Shown: positions 49,910-57,910 of the stretch, one piece after another | How the letters are laid out: every line of letters starts with the position of its first letter | Position numbering within the stretch: position 1 is the first letter of the stretch | From: Pseudomonas brenneri | GTDB lineage: Bacteria > Pseudomonadota > Gammaproteobacteria > Pseudomonadales > Pseudomonadaceae | DNA: 64,000 bases | Assembly (NCBI RefSeq): GCF_007858285.1 | Contig: NZ_VFIL01000016.1 | Location: 30,328-94,327 of the forward strand | Reading direction: 5' to 3' | The notes under the pieces: model-generated | What the model saw: only the letters and a program-made list of their open reading frames with translations | The model's database searches: none | Told to the model about the DNA's origin: nothing | Program-made: the position numbers and the translations under genes

Positions 49910-50722
49910 TTAGCCTTCAGTCTGATAGCGCGGGTCGCTGGCCTGCAGATGTTTCAGGCGGGCCAGTGGGTCCTGGCGGTAAAAGTGGCTCAGTTGCTCG
50001 TAGACCTGTGGATAACTTTCTGTGAGTAAATCCGGGGCGCTGAAAAAATACTCGCTGGTGACAGCAAAGAATTCCGCAGGGTTTTCCGCCGCGTAGGGGT
50101 CGATGGCGGTTTCGGCGTCGGGGTTGTGGTCGAGTTGGCGGTTGAGGTCGTCATAGGCGCCCTGCATCACGCTCGCCCACTCTTGCACGCGCATGTCGCC
50201 ATGCAGCGGCGGCAGGCCATTGGCATCGCCATTGAGCATGTCGAGCTTGTGCGCGAGTTCGTGGATTACCAGGTTGTAGCCTTCCCAATTGCCACTGGCC
50301 AGCACGCCCGGCCAGGCGAGGATCACCGGGCCTTGCTGCCAGGCTTCACCACTGTGTTCGCCGTCCCATTCATGTTCCACGCCGCTGGCGTCGCGATGGC
50401 GCTGGGGGCTGCGAAAGTCATCGGGGTAGAGGATGATTTCGTGGAAGCCCTGGTACCAGTCCAGGTCGCCCAGGTTCATCAGCGGCAGTTGCGCCTGGAC
50501 GGCGAGCAGCAGGCGTTGTTCCTGGTGCAGTTCGACGCCGGGCAGGGCCGTGAGGTGTTTTTCGGTGAGGAACAGGATGCTGGCTTCACGCAACCATTGG
50601 TCCTGTTCGGCGCTGATGCCGTCGAGGAAGGTCAGGTGATGGCGCACCCGCTGCCAGGTTTCATCGGCAACGGGATGCTTGGCCAGGATGCGCCGGCGAC
50701 GCCAGGCGCTGAGGGACCACAT
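49910..50722 (-). CDS. mtfA: Zinc-dependent peptidase MtfA (M90)
   Basis: 270 residues with the zinc motif HELAHKLDMLNGDANG and the downstream glutamate region ENPAEFFAVTSEYFF. E. coli MtfA binds Mlc and affects glucose-PTS regulation; pseudomonads lack that circuit, so the target here is unknown. It follows the dedA gene by 6 nt in the same direction, as in P. aeruginosa. Confidence 0.9.
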   Translation of the reverse strand: MWSLSAWRRRRILAKHPVADETWQRVRHHLTFLDGISAEQDQWLREASILFLTEKHLTALPGVELHQEQRLLLAVQAQLPLMNLGDLDWYQGFHEIILYPDDFRSPQRHRDASGVEHEWDGEHSGEAWQQGPVILAWPGVLASGNWEGYNLVIHELAHKLDMLNGDANGLPPLHGDMRVQEWASVMQGAYDDLNRQLDHNPDAETAIDPYAAENPAEFFAVTSEYFFSAPDLLTESYPQVYEQLSHFYRQDPLARLKHLQASDPRYQTEG

Positions 50723-50728
50723 GGCCGA

Positions 50729-51385
50729 TCAGTGCGGCTTGGCTTCGGATGAGGTGCGGCCAAAGCGGCTGCGTGCCACGCCAATGATCATCGGCACCAG
50801 CGACAGCAGGATAATGAACACCACCAGCAGCGACAGGTTTTTCTTGATGAACGGCACGTTGCCGAAGAAGTAGCCGAGGGTGACCAGGCCGCCGACCCAG
50901 AGGATGGTGCCCAGCACGCTGAAGCCGAAGAACCGTGGGTAAGGCATTCTGGCGACACCGGCGACGAACGGCGCGAAGGTGCGCAGGATCGGCAGGAAGC
51001 GCGCCAGGGTCACGGTTTTGCCGCCGTGCTTGTCGTAGAAATCGTGGGTCTTTTGCAGGTAATCGCGGCGGAAGATTTTCGAGTTGGGGTTGCTGAACAA
51101 GCGTTCTCCGGCGGTTCGGCCGATCACGTAGTTGGTACTGTCACCCATGATCGCCGCCAGCATCAGCAGGCCGCCCAGCAGGACTGGGTCCATGCCGCCG
51201 CCAGCCGCTACGGCGCCGGCAATGAACAGCAGCGAATCGCCCGGCAGGAACGGCATCACCACCAGGCCGGTTTCGCAAAAAATCACCAGGAACAGGATGG
51301 CGTAGATCCACGGACCGTAATTGGTTACCAGCAGGTCGAGGTACACGTCGAGATGCAGGATAAGGTCGAGCGGGTTGAAATCCAT
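50729..51385 (-). CDS. DedA-family membrane protein
   Basis: 218 residues from the ATG at 51385 (MDFNPLDLILHLDVYLDLL). The conserved DedA stretch FCETGLVVMPFLPGDSLLFIAGAVAA and the basic-acidic loop GKTVTLARFLPILRTFAPFVAG are present. The family acts as undecaprenyl-phosphate or lipid flippases needed for envelope homeostasis. An in-frame GTG three codons upstream is less likely. Transcribed with mtfA. Confidence 0.92.
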   Translation of the reverse strand: MDFNPLDLILHLDVYLDLLVTNYGPWIYAILFLVIFCETGLVVMPFLPGDSLLFIAGAVAAGGGMDPVLLGGLLMLAAIMGDSTNYVIGRTAGERLFSNPNSKIFRRDYLQKTHDFYDKHGGKTVTLARFLPILRTFAPFVAGVARMPYPRFFGFSVLGTILWVGGLVTLGYFFGNVPFIKKNLSLLVVFIILLSLVPMIIGVARSRFGRTSSEAKPH

Positions 51386-51570
51386 GGATGGCACCTGTGT
51401 GGACGGCCTGGCTCAGCGGGCCTGTGCGGAAGCTTCGGGTAATAAGGCTACAGGCGTATGCCGATTTTCTTACAGCCCTAAAAGGTCGGCATTATACGGA
51501 TTGAGTGGTGAAAAGCGTGTTGGTTTTGTAGCGGGGGATGTCGCAGCTATTCTGGCTAGCACTGATCCAA

Positions 51571-51659
51571 ATGTGGGAGCAGGCTTGCCTGCGATAGCAT
51601 CACCGAGGTCTGACTGACACACCGAGGTGTATGCATCGCAGGCAAGCCAGCTCCTACAT
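51571..51659. repeat. REPIN
   Basis: Arms 51571-51595 and 51635-51659 (atgtgggagcaggcttgcct type) are nearly perfect inverted repeats around a 39-nt loop, between the dedA upstream region and the acetyltransferase gene. Confidence 0.87.
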
Positions 51660-51673
51660 TTTTTTGCGGTGTT

Positions 51674-52132
51674 TCAGTCTTCGCTGATCGGGAGTGTGTA
51701 GTTCTTGAACTCGGTGTCTTCACGAAAGCCCATGGATTCATAGGTCTTCTGCGCCACGGCGTTATCGCTGCTGGTCGACACGCGCAAACGCACGGCATTG
51801 GTTTCCTTGGCCATTTTTTTCGCGGTGCGCATCAGGTTATCGGCTACCAGTTGGCGGCGGGCGTCCTCGGCGACGTAGATATCATTGAGGATCCACACCC
51901 GTTTCAATGACAGCGAGGAAAAGCTCGGATACAGCTGGCAAAAGCCAAGCAGCTTGCTGTCGTCGTCATCCGGCAGCGCCAGGTAGATCACCGATTCCTT
52001 GCGGCGCAGGCGCTTTTCCAGAAAGGCCCGGGACGAGTCAGGAAAGGGCAGCGCACCGTAGAACTCACGGTATTTGACGAATAATGGGGTCAACAGGTCC
52101 AGGTGTTCCAGAGTCGCTTGAGTAATCCGCAT
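51674..52132 (-). CDS. GNAT-family N-acetyltransferase
   Basis: 152 residues from the ATG at 52132 with the GNAT core: LLGFCQLYPSFSSLSLKRVWILNDIYVAEDARRQLVADNLM includes the acetyl-CoA-binding turn, and SSDNAVAQKTYESMGF closes the fold. Substrate unknown. The gene lies next to eutC in P. aeruginosa too. A gagg ribosome site 6 nt from the ATG supports the start. Confidence 0.87.
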   Translation of the reverse strand: MRITQATLEHLDLLTPLFVKYREFYGALPFPDSSRAFLEKRLRRKESVIYLALPDDDDSKLLGFCQLYPSFSSLSLKRVWILNDIYVAEDARRQLVADNLMRTAKKMAKETNAVRLRVSTSSDNAVAQKTYESMGFREDTEFKNYTLPISED

Positions 52133-52237
52133 GCTAGGCCTCAACTTCTATAGGAATACGACGGCAAACGATCCATTACTCGGGCGCCCGCTGCTTGATG
52201 CTGCCTAAAGCGGCTAAAAATCGCAATCGTGTCGGCA

Positions 52238-53080
52238 TCACTCCTTTGGCGGACTGAGCAGGAAATTGCCTTTCATCAGGTCCGGATCATCCGTTTCAAG
52301 GGTCTGAACCTGTGCCTCGTCCTTGAGGTTGACCCCCGACAGTTGTCGCCGGCAGGCCTCGCGCATCAAGTACAGCAGGCGGTGCGCGGCCATGCCGTAG
52401 CTCAAGCCCTCCAGGCGCACGTTGGAAATGCAGTTGCGGTACGCATCGGTGAGGCCGACCTTGGGGTTGTAGGTGAAATACAGCCCCAGGCTGTCCGGCG
52501 AGCTGAGCCCCGGCCGTTCGCCAATCAGGATCACCACCATTTTTGCGCCGAGCAGTTGCCCGATTTCATCGGCGACCGCGACCCGGCCTTGTTCCACCAG
52601 AATCACCGGCGATAGCGACCAGCCTTCAGCGTGGGTTTGTTCTTCCATGCGTGTCAGAAACGGCGCGGTGTGTTTATGCACCGCCAGTGCTGATAAACCA
52701 TCGGCCACCACCACCGCCAGGTCCACTCCGCCGGGGTTGGCCAGGGCGTAGTCGCGCAGGGTCTGTGCCGACTCATCGCTCAGGCGCCGCCCCAGGTCCG
52801 GGCGCTGCAGGTAGCTGTGGCGGTCGAGTGCGGCGCTGTGCAGCAACAGGCTGTCGCGGCCGCGCTCGGCCATCTGGCGGCTCAATTCGGCATGGTCGAA
52901 CGGTAGGTGTACCGCATCGCGGGCCTGGGCGTGGGCGAACTGGAAGTCCAGTTGCGCGCCGGTGGGGATGCTGGTGCCGGTGCGGCCCAGGGCAATCCGC
53001 GCCGGGGTCAGGCGCCGCAGTTCCAGCCATGGGTTGTCGTTTTCTGGCGTATCAAGCTGCACTTCGGGCTCCTTCTTCAT
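52238..53080 (-). CDS. eutC: Ethanolamine ammonia-lyase small subunit
   Basis: 280 residues from the ATG at 53080, which overlaps the eutB stop (ATGA). Motifs ALGRTGTSIPTGAQLDFQFAHAQARDAVH and VVVADGLSALAVHKH are characteristic. With EutB it forms the adenosylcobalamin-dependent lyase that splits ethanolamine into acetaldehyde and ammonia. No microcompartment genes are present, as usual in pseudomonads. Confidence 0.95.
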   Translation of the reverse strand: MKKEPEVQLDTPENDNPWLELRRLTPARIALGRTGTSIPTGAQLDFQFAHAQARDAVHLPFDHAELSRQMAERGRDSLLLHSAALDRHSYLQRPDLGRRLSDESAQTLRDYALANPGGVDLAVVVADGLSALAVHKHTAPFLTRMEEQTHAEGWSLSPVILVEQGRVAVADEIGQLLGAKMVVILIGERPGLSSPDSLGLYFTYNPKVGLTDAYRNCISNVRLEGLSYGMAAHRLLYLMREACRRQLSGVNLKDEAQVQTLETDDPDLMKGNFLLSPPKE

Positions 53081-54471
53081 CCCAGTTGCGCCAAGGCATG
53101 GCGGAAGGCCGGTGGCAGGTTGTTGCCAAACCGCACCTTGCCATCGGCTTGCGTGAAGATGCCCATTTTCGCCAGCCACTGTTCAAACTCCGGCGCGGGC
53201 TTCAAGCCCAGGGTCTGGCGGGCGTAGAGCGCGTCGTGAAAGGACGTGGTCTGGTAGTTGAGCATGATGTCGTCGGAGCCCGGGATGCCCATGATGAAGT
53301 TGATCCCGGCCACGCCCAGCAAGGTCAGCAGGGTGTCCATATCGTCCTGGTCGGCTTCGGCATGGTTGGTGTAGCAGATGTCGCAACCCATCGGCACGCC
53401 CAGCAGCTTGCCGCAGAAGTGGTCTTCGAGGCCGGCGCGGATGATCTGCTTGCCGTTGTACAGGTACTCGGGGCCGATGAAACCGACCACGGTGTTGACC
53501 AGAAACGGCTTGAAATGCCTGGCCACGGCATAGGCGCGGGTTTCGCAGGTTTGCTGGTCGATGCCAAAGTGCGCATTGGCGGACAGGGCGCTGCCTTGTC
53601 CTGTCTCGAAATACATCAGGTTTTGCCCCAGGGTCCCGCGATTCAGGCTCAAACCCGCATCGTAGCCTTCCTGCAACACATTCAGGTTGATCCCGAAGCT
53701 GGCGTTGGCTGCTTCGGTGCCGGCAATCGACTGGAACACCAGGTCCAGTGGCACGCCACGGTTGATCGCCTCGATGGAGGTGGTGACGTGGGTCAGCACG
53801 CAGGCCTGGGTCGGAATCTCGTAGCGCTGAATGATCGCGTCGAGCATCTCCAGCATGGCGCAGATCGAGGCGATGCTGTCGGTGGCCGGGTTGATGCCGA
53901 TCATGGCGTCGCCGTTGCCATACAAAAGACCGTCGAGAATGCTCGCGGCGATCCCCGCCGGCTCATCCGTGGGGTGGTTGGGTTGCAGGCGTGTGGACAG
54001 GCGCCCGCGCAGGCCCAGGGTGCCGCGAAACTGGGTAACGACGCGGATTTTCTGCGCCACCAGCACCAGGTCCTGCACGCGCATGATCTTCGACACGGCG
54101 GCGGCCATTTCCGGCGTCAGGCCGGGTGCCAATGCCCGCAGGCTGTGTTCGTCGGCCGCATCGCTGAGCAGCCAGTCGCGCAGGCCGCCAACGGTCAGGT
54201 GGTTGACCACGGCAAAGGCCTGCTGGTCGTGGGTGTCGATGATCAGCCGGGTGACTTCATCGCTTTCATAGGGGATCAGCGCTTCTTCAAGGAAGTGCTT
54301 CAAGGGAATATTGGCCAGGGCCATTTGTGCTGCCACACGTTCGCCATCGTTCTGCGCGGCAACGCCTGCGAGAAAGTCCCCGGAGCGGGCGGGACTGGCC
54401 TTGGCCATCACGTCCTTGAGGCTGTCGAAACGGTAGGTCAAGGCGCCGACCGAATGAGAAAAACTTGCCAT
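53077..54471 (-). CDS. eutB: Ethanolamine ammonia-lyase large subunit
   Basis: 464-residue catalytic subunit with the TIM-barrel landmarks ANIPLKHFLEEALIPYESDEVTRLI, LSDAADEHSLRALAPG and DICYTNHAEADQDDMD. It binds the substrate and the B12 cofactor. It follows the permease gene and is coupled to eutC. Supply of B12 links it to btuB and btuF in the same window. Confidence 0.96.
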   Translation of the reverse strand: MASFSHSVGALTYRFDSLKDVMAKASPARSGDFLAGVAAQNDGERVAAQMALANIPLKHFLEEALIPYESDEVTRLIIDTHDQQAFAVVNHLTVGGLRDWLLSDAADEHSLRALAPGLTPEMAAAVSKIMRVQDLVLVAQKIRVVTQFRGTLGLRGRLSTRLQPNHPTDEPAGIAASILDGLLYGNGDAMIGINPATDSIASICAMLEMLDAIIQRYEIPTQACVLTHVTTSIEAINRGVPLDLVFQSIAGTEAANASFGINLNVLQEGYDAGLSLNRGTLGQNLMYFETGQGSALSANAHFGIDQQTCETRAYAVARHFKPFLVNTVVGFIGPEYLYNGKQIIRAGLEDHFCGKLLGVPMGCDICYTNHAEADQDDMDTLLTLLGVAGINFIMGIPGSDDIMLNYQTTSFHDALYARQTLGLKPAPEFEQWLAKMGIFTQADGKVRFGNNLPPAFRHALAQLG

Positions 54472-54523
54472 ACAGACTCTCCATGACGACGCGGGCGGTG
54501 GCCCGCGCCGTGGTTTACGGCGT

Positions 54524-55957
54524 TTAGTGCAAGGCGGCCTCTGCGGCCTGGATCGCCGCGAACTCTTCTTCCGGCGTGCCTGCTACCAAGTGATGCCGAC
54601 TGTAGAAAGCAAAGTAAGCAATTAATACTCCATAGATGATCGCCGCGCCAATCACCACGCGTGGATCCACCAGGAAGCCCGCGACTACTGCGATACACGC
54701 CAGCACCAGAGCCAGGCCCGAGGTGAAGATGCCTCCCGGTGTGCGGTACGGGCGCTCCATTTTGGGGCGACGGATGCGCAGGGTGATATGCGCGGCCATC
54801 ATCAACACGTAGGAAATGGTCGCGCCAAACACCGCCACCAAAATCAGCAGGTCGCCCTGGCCGGTCAGCGACAGGCCAAAACCGATGATCCCCGGGATCA
54901 CCAGCGCCAGCACCGGCGCCTTGCTTTTATTGGTCTGCGACAGTTTGCGCGGCAGGTAACCGGCGCGGGACAGGGCGAAGATCTGCCGGGAATAGGCGTA
55001 GATGATCGAGAAGAAACTCGCGATCAGTCCGGCCAGGCCCACCAGGTTGACGAAGCTGCCCATCCAGGTCGAGCCGCCGTAGGCCAGGGCCAGGGATTCG
55101 ACCAGCGGGTTGCCCGATTTGACCAGCGCCAGGGTGCCCGCGCCACCGGGGGCGATCACCAGGATCAGCAGGGCAAAACTGGTCAACACCACAATCGCGC
55201 CGATCAGGCCGCGCGGTAGGTCGCGTTTCGGGTTCTTGGTTTCTTCGGCGGCCAGGGGCACGCCTTCGACGGCGAGGAAGAACCAGATCGCATAGGGGAT
55301 CGCGGCCCACACGCCAACATAACCAAATGGCAGGAAACTGCTGGCGCCCTTGGCCTCGGTCACCGGGATATCCAGCAGGTTGGCGACGTTGAAGTGCGGC
55401 ACCATGGCCACCAGGAATACCCCCAGGGCAATCGCGGCGACGGCGGTGATCACAAACATCAGCTTCAGCGCTTCCCCGACACCAAAGATGTGGATGCCGA
55501 TAAAAATGATGTAGAACGCCAGGTAGATCATCCAGCCGCCGATGCCGAACAGCGACTCGCAATAGGCGCCGATAAACACCGCGATGGCGGCGGGGGCGAT
55601 GGCGTATTCGATCAGGATCGCGGTGCCGGTGAGGAATCCGCCCCAAGGCCCGAATGCACTGCGGGCAAAGCCATAGCCGCCGCCTGCGGTGGGGATCATG
55701 GAGGACAGTTCGGCCAGGGAAAAACACATGCACAAGTACATGGTGGCCATCAGCAGCGTGGCGAGGAACATCCCGCCCCAACCACCCTGGGCCAGGCCAA
55801 AGTTCCAGCCGGCGTAGTCGCCGGAAATCACATAGGCAACACCGAGGCCGACCAGGAGCACCCAGCCGGCGGCGCCTTTTTTCAGTTCGCGTTGTTGGAA
55901 ATATTCGGAGCCGACTTTTTCGAAGTCGACGGAGGATCCTGTCGGTTCGCTAGGCAT
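54524..55957 (-). CDS. eat: Ethanolamine permease (APC superfamily)
   Basis: 477 residues with about twelve membrane segments and APC family motifs (ELSSMIPTAGGGYGFARSAFGPWGGFLTGTAI; FFLAVEGVPLAAEETKNPKRDLPRGLIG). Position directly upstream of eutBC makes ethanolamine the likely substrate. Starts MPSEPTGSSVDFEKVGSEYF. Confidence 0.92.
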   Translation of the reverse strand: MPSEPTGSSVDFEKVGSEYFQQRELKKGAAGWVLLVGLGVAYVISGDYAGWNFGLAQGGWGGMFLATLLMATMYLCMCFSLAELSSMIPTAGGGYGFARSAFGPWGGFLTGTAILIEYAIAPAAIAVFIGAYCESLFGIGGWMIYLAFYIIFIGIHIFGVGEALKLMFVITAVAAIALGVFLVAMVPHFNVANLLDIPVTEAKGASSFLPFGYVGVWAAIPYAIWFFLAVEGVPLAAEETKNPKRDLPRGLIGAIVVLTSFALLILVIAPGGAGTLALVKSGNPLVESLALAYGGSTWMGSFVNLVGLAGLIASFFSIIYAYSRQIFALSRAGYLPRKLSQTNKSKAPVLALVIPGIIGFGLSLTGQGDLLILVAVFGATISYVLMMAAHITLRIRRPKMERPYRTPGGIFTSGLALVLACIAVVAGFLVDPRVVIGAAIIYGVLIAYFAFYSRHHLVAGTPEEEFAAIQAAEAALH

Positions 55958-56032
55958 GGGAAAGTACCTTTTTTATTGTTTTAACTCGGCGGATGTCTGC
56001 CGAATGCACGTTGCAACTACTGATGAAGATCC

Positions 56033-56066
56033 AAATGTGGGAGCGAGCAAGCCCGCTCCCACATTT
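56033..56066. repeat. REP hairpin (short form)
   Basis: aaatgtgggagcg and cgctcccacattt pair around a short spacer, a compact REP palindrome. It is nearly identical to the copy at 63841-63873. It lies between the aldehyde dehydrogenase and permease genes. Confidence 0.85.
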
Positions 56067-56098
56067 AATTGCATTTCAAGTGTGAGAGCGGGGGAGGG

Positions 56099-57619
56099 TT
56101 AGAAGAACCCCAGCGGGTTGATGTCGTAGCTCACCAGCAGGTTCTTGGTCTGCTGATAGTGATCCAACATCATCTTGTGCGTTTCACGACCCACGCCGGA
56201 CTTCTTGTAACCCCCAAACGCCGCATGCGCGGGGTAGAGGTGGTAGCAGTTGGTCCACACACGCCCGGCCTTGATCGCCCGGCCCATGCGGTACGCGCGG
56301 TTGATATCGCGGGTCCACAAGCCAGCGCCCAGGCCAAACTCGGTGTCGTTGGCGATCGCCAGGGCTTCGGCTTCATCCTTGAAGGTGGTGATGCTGACCA
56401 CCGGGCCAAAGATTTCTTCCTGGAACACGCGCATCTTGTTGGTGCCCTTGAGCAGGGTCGGCTGGATGTAATAGCCGCTGGCCAGGTCGCCGGTCAGTTT
56501 CTCCACCTTGCCGCCGGTCAGCAGCTCGGCACCTTCGCCCTTGGCGATTTCCAGGTATGACAGGATCTTGTCGAATTGCTGCTCGGACGCCTGGGCGCCG
56601 ACCATGGTGTCGGTGTCCAGCGGGTCGCCACGCTTGATCGACTCGACCTTCTTCATCACCACTTTCATGAAGTCGTCGTAGATCGACTCTTCCACCAGTG
56701 CGCGGGATGGGCAGGTGCACACTTCGCCCTGGTTGAAGAACGCCAGCACCAGGCCTTCGGCGGCTTTTTCGATGAACTGTGGCTCGGCTTTCATGATGTC
56801 GGCGAAGAAGATGTTCGGCGACTTGCCGCCCAGCTCAACGGTGGACGGAATAATGTTCTCGGCCGCGCAATGCATGATGTGCGAGCCCACTGGCGTGGAG
56901 CCGGTAAAGGCGATCTTGGCGATGCGCTTGCTGGTGGCCAGGGCTTCGCCTGCTTCCTTGCCAAAGCCGTGGACCACGTTCAGTACGCCCGGTGGCAGCA
57001 GGTCGCCGATCACTTCCATCAGCACGTTGATGCCCAGCGGGGTCTGCTCGGCCGGTTTGAGTACCACGCAGTTGCCGGCGGCCAGGGCTGGCGCGAGTTT
57101 CCAGGCAGCCATCAGCAGAGGGAAGTTCCACGGGATGATCTGGCCGACCACACCCAGTGGTTCGTGGAAGTGATAGGCGGCGGTGTGTTCGTTGATCTCG
57201 GCGCTGCTGCCTTCCTGGGCGCGGATGCAGCCGGCGAAGTAGCGGAAGTGGTCAGCGGCCAGGGGGATATCGGCGTTGAGGGTTTCGCGCACGGCCTTGC
57301 CGTTGTCCCAGGTTTCGGTGACGGCGAGCAGTTCGAGGTTCTGTTCGATGCGGTCGGCGATTTTCAGCAGCACCAGCGAGCGGTCCTGGGCCGAGGTCTT
57401 GCCCCAGGCGTCAGCGGCGGCGTGGGCGGCGTCCAGTGCCTTGTCGATATCCTTGGCAGTGGAGCGTGGGAAGTCGGCGATGGGCTTGCCGTTCACCGGC
57501 GAAGTATTGGTGAAGTAGTTGCCATCGACCGGTGCAACAAATTCGCCACCGATGTAGTTGCCGTACTTGGCCTTGAACGAAACGATAGCGCCTTCAGTAC
57601 CGGGGTGTGCATAACGCAT
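56099..57619 (-). CDS. exaC: NAD-dependent acetaldehyde dehydrogenase
   Basis: 506-residue aldehyde dehydrogenase that oxidises the acetaldehyde from ethanolamine to acetate. Seen in the sequence: cofactor stretch GQIIPWNFPLLMAAWKLAPALAAGN, glutamate region VELGGKSPNIFF, and catalytic Cys in FFNQGEVCTCPSR. A ggag ribosome site precedes the ATG. First gene of the minus-strand unit ALDH-permease-eutB-eutC, with a sigma-54 promoter upstream. Confidence 0.92.
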   Translation of the reverse strand: MRYAHPGTEGAIVSFKAKYGNYIGGEFVAPVDGNYFTNTSPVNGKPIADFPRSTAKDIDKALDAAHAAADAWGKTSAQDRSLVLLKIADRIEQNLELLAVTETWDNGKAVRETLNADIPLAADHFRYFAGCIRAQEGSSAEINEHTAAYHFHEPLGVVGQIIPWNFPLLMAAWKLAPALAAGNCVVLKPAEQTPLGINVLMEVIGDLLPPGVLNVVHGFGKEAGEALATSKRIAKIAFTGSTPVGSHIMHCAAENIIPSTVELGGKSPNIFFADIMKAEPQFIEKAAEGLVLAFFNQGEVCTCPSRALVEESIYDDFMKVVMKKVESIKRGDPLDTDTMVGAQASEQQFDKILSYLEIAKGEGAELLTGGKVEKLTGDLASGYYIQPTLLKGTNKMRVFQEEIFGPVVSITTFKDEAEALAIANDTEFGLGAGLWTRDINRAYRMGRAIKAGRVWTNCYHLYPAHAAFGGYKKSGVGRETHKMMLDHYQQTKNLLVSYDINPLGFF

Positions 57620-57684
57620 GGTGGGTATCTCCTGACTTCTTATGTTTATTGGAGTGCAGCGTGGCTGCGCTTGATAAAGCGTAG

Positions 57685-57700
57685 AGCAAAGGTCGGGCCA
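57685..57700 (-). promoter_or_regulatory. Sigma-54 promoter of the aldehyde dehydrogenase/eut unit
   Basis: On the minus strand TGGCCC-N5-TTGCT matches the -24/-12 consensus TGGCAC-N5-TTGCW with one change. The -12 element lies about 65 bp before the aldehyde dehydrogenase start. The divergent gene encodes a sigma-54 activator, which fits. Confidence 0.75.
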
Positions 57701-57765
57701 GTGCCCTGTGGGCCAGGTAAATCAAGGGCTTGGGGTTTGTTGCAAGGCTTTGCTGTGACAAGTCT

Positions 57766-57811
57766 GATACAGCCTGTGTGACACTTTGTGCCATAAGCGA
57801 TACAGCCTGTG
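57766..57811. promoter_or_regulatory. Direct repeats, probable EatR upstream activator sites
   Basis: GATACAGCCTGTG occurs twice, at 57766-57778 and 57799-57811, spaced 33 bp (about three helical turns). Both lie 65-125 bp upstream of the sigma-54 promoter and about 100 bp before the regulator gene, the usual range for enhancer-type activator sites. Confidence 0.6.
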
Positions 57812-57910
57812 ACCCATGGGTCGCCCTGGGATTGCAATGCGCCAAGGCCTGGAGGATGCTGGGCGTCCCGGTCCGCGGTGTGTCCCACGCAGCAGGAGAA
57901 CAATAAGAAC

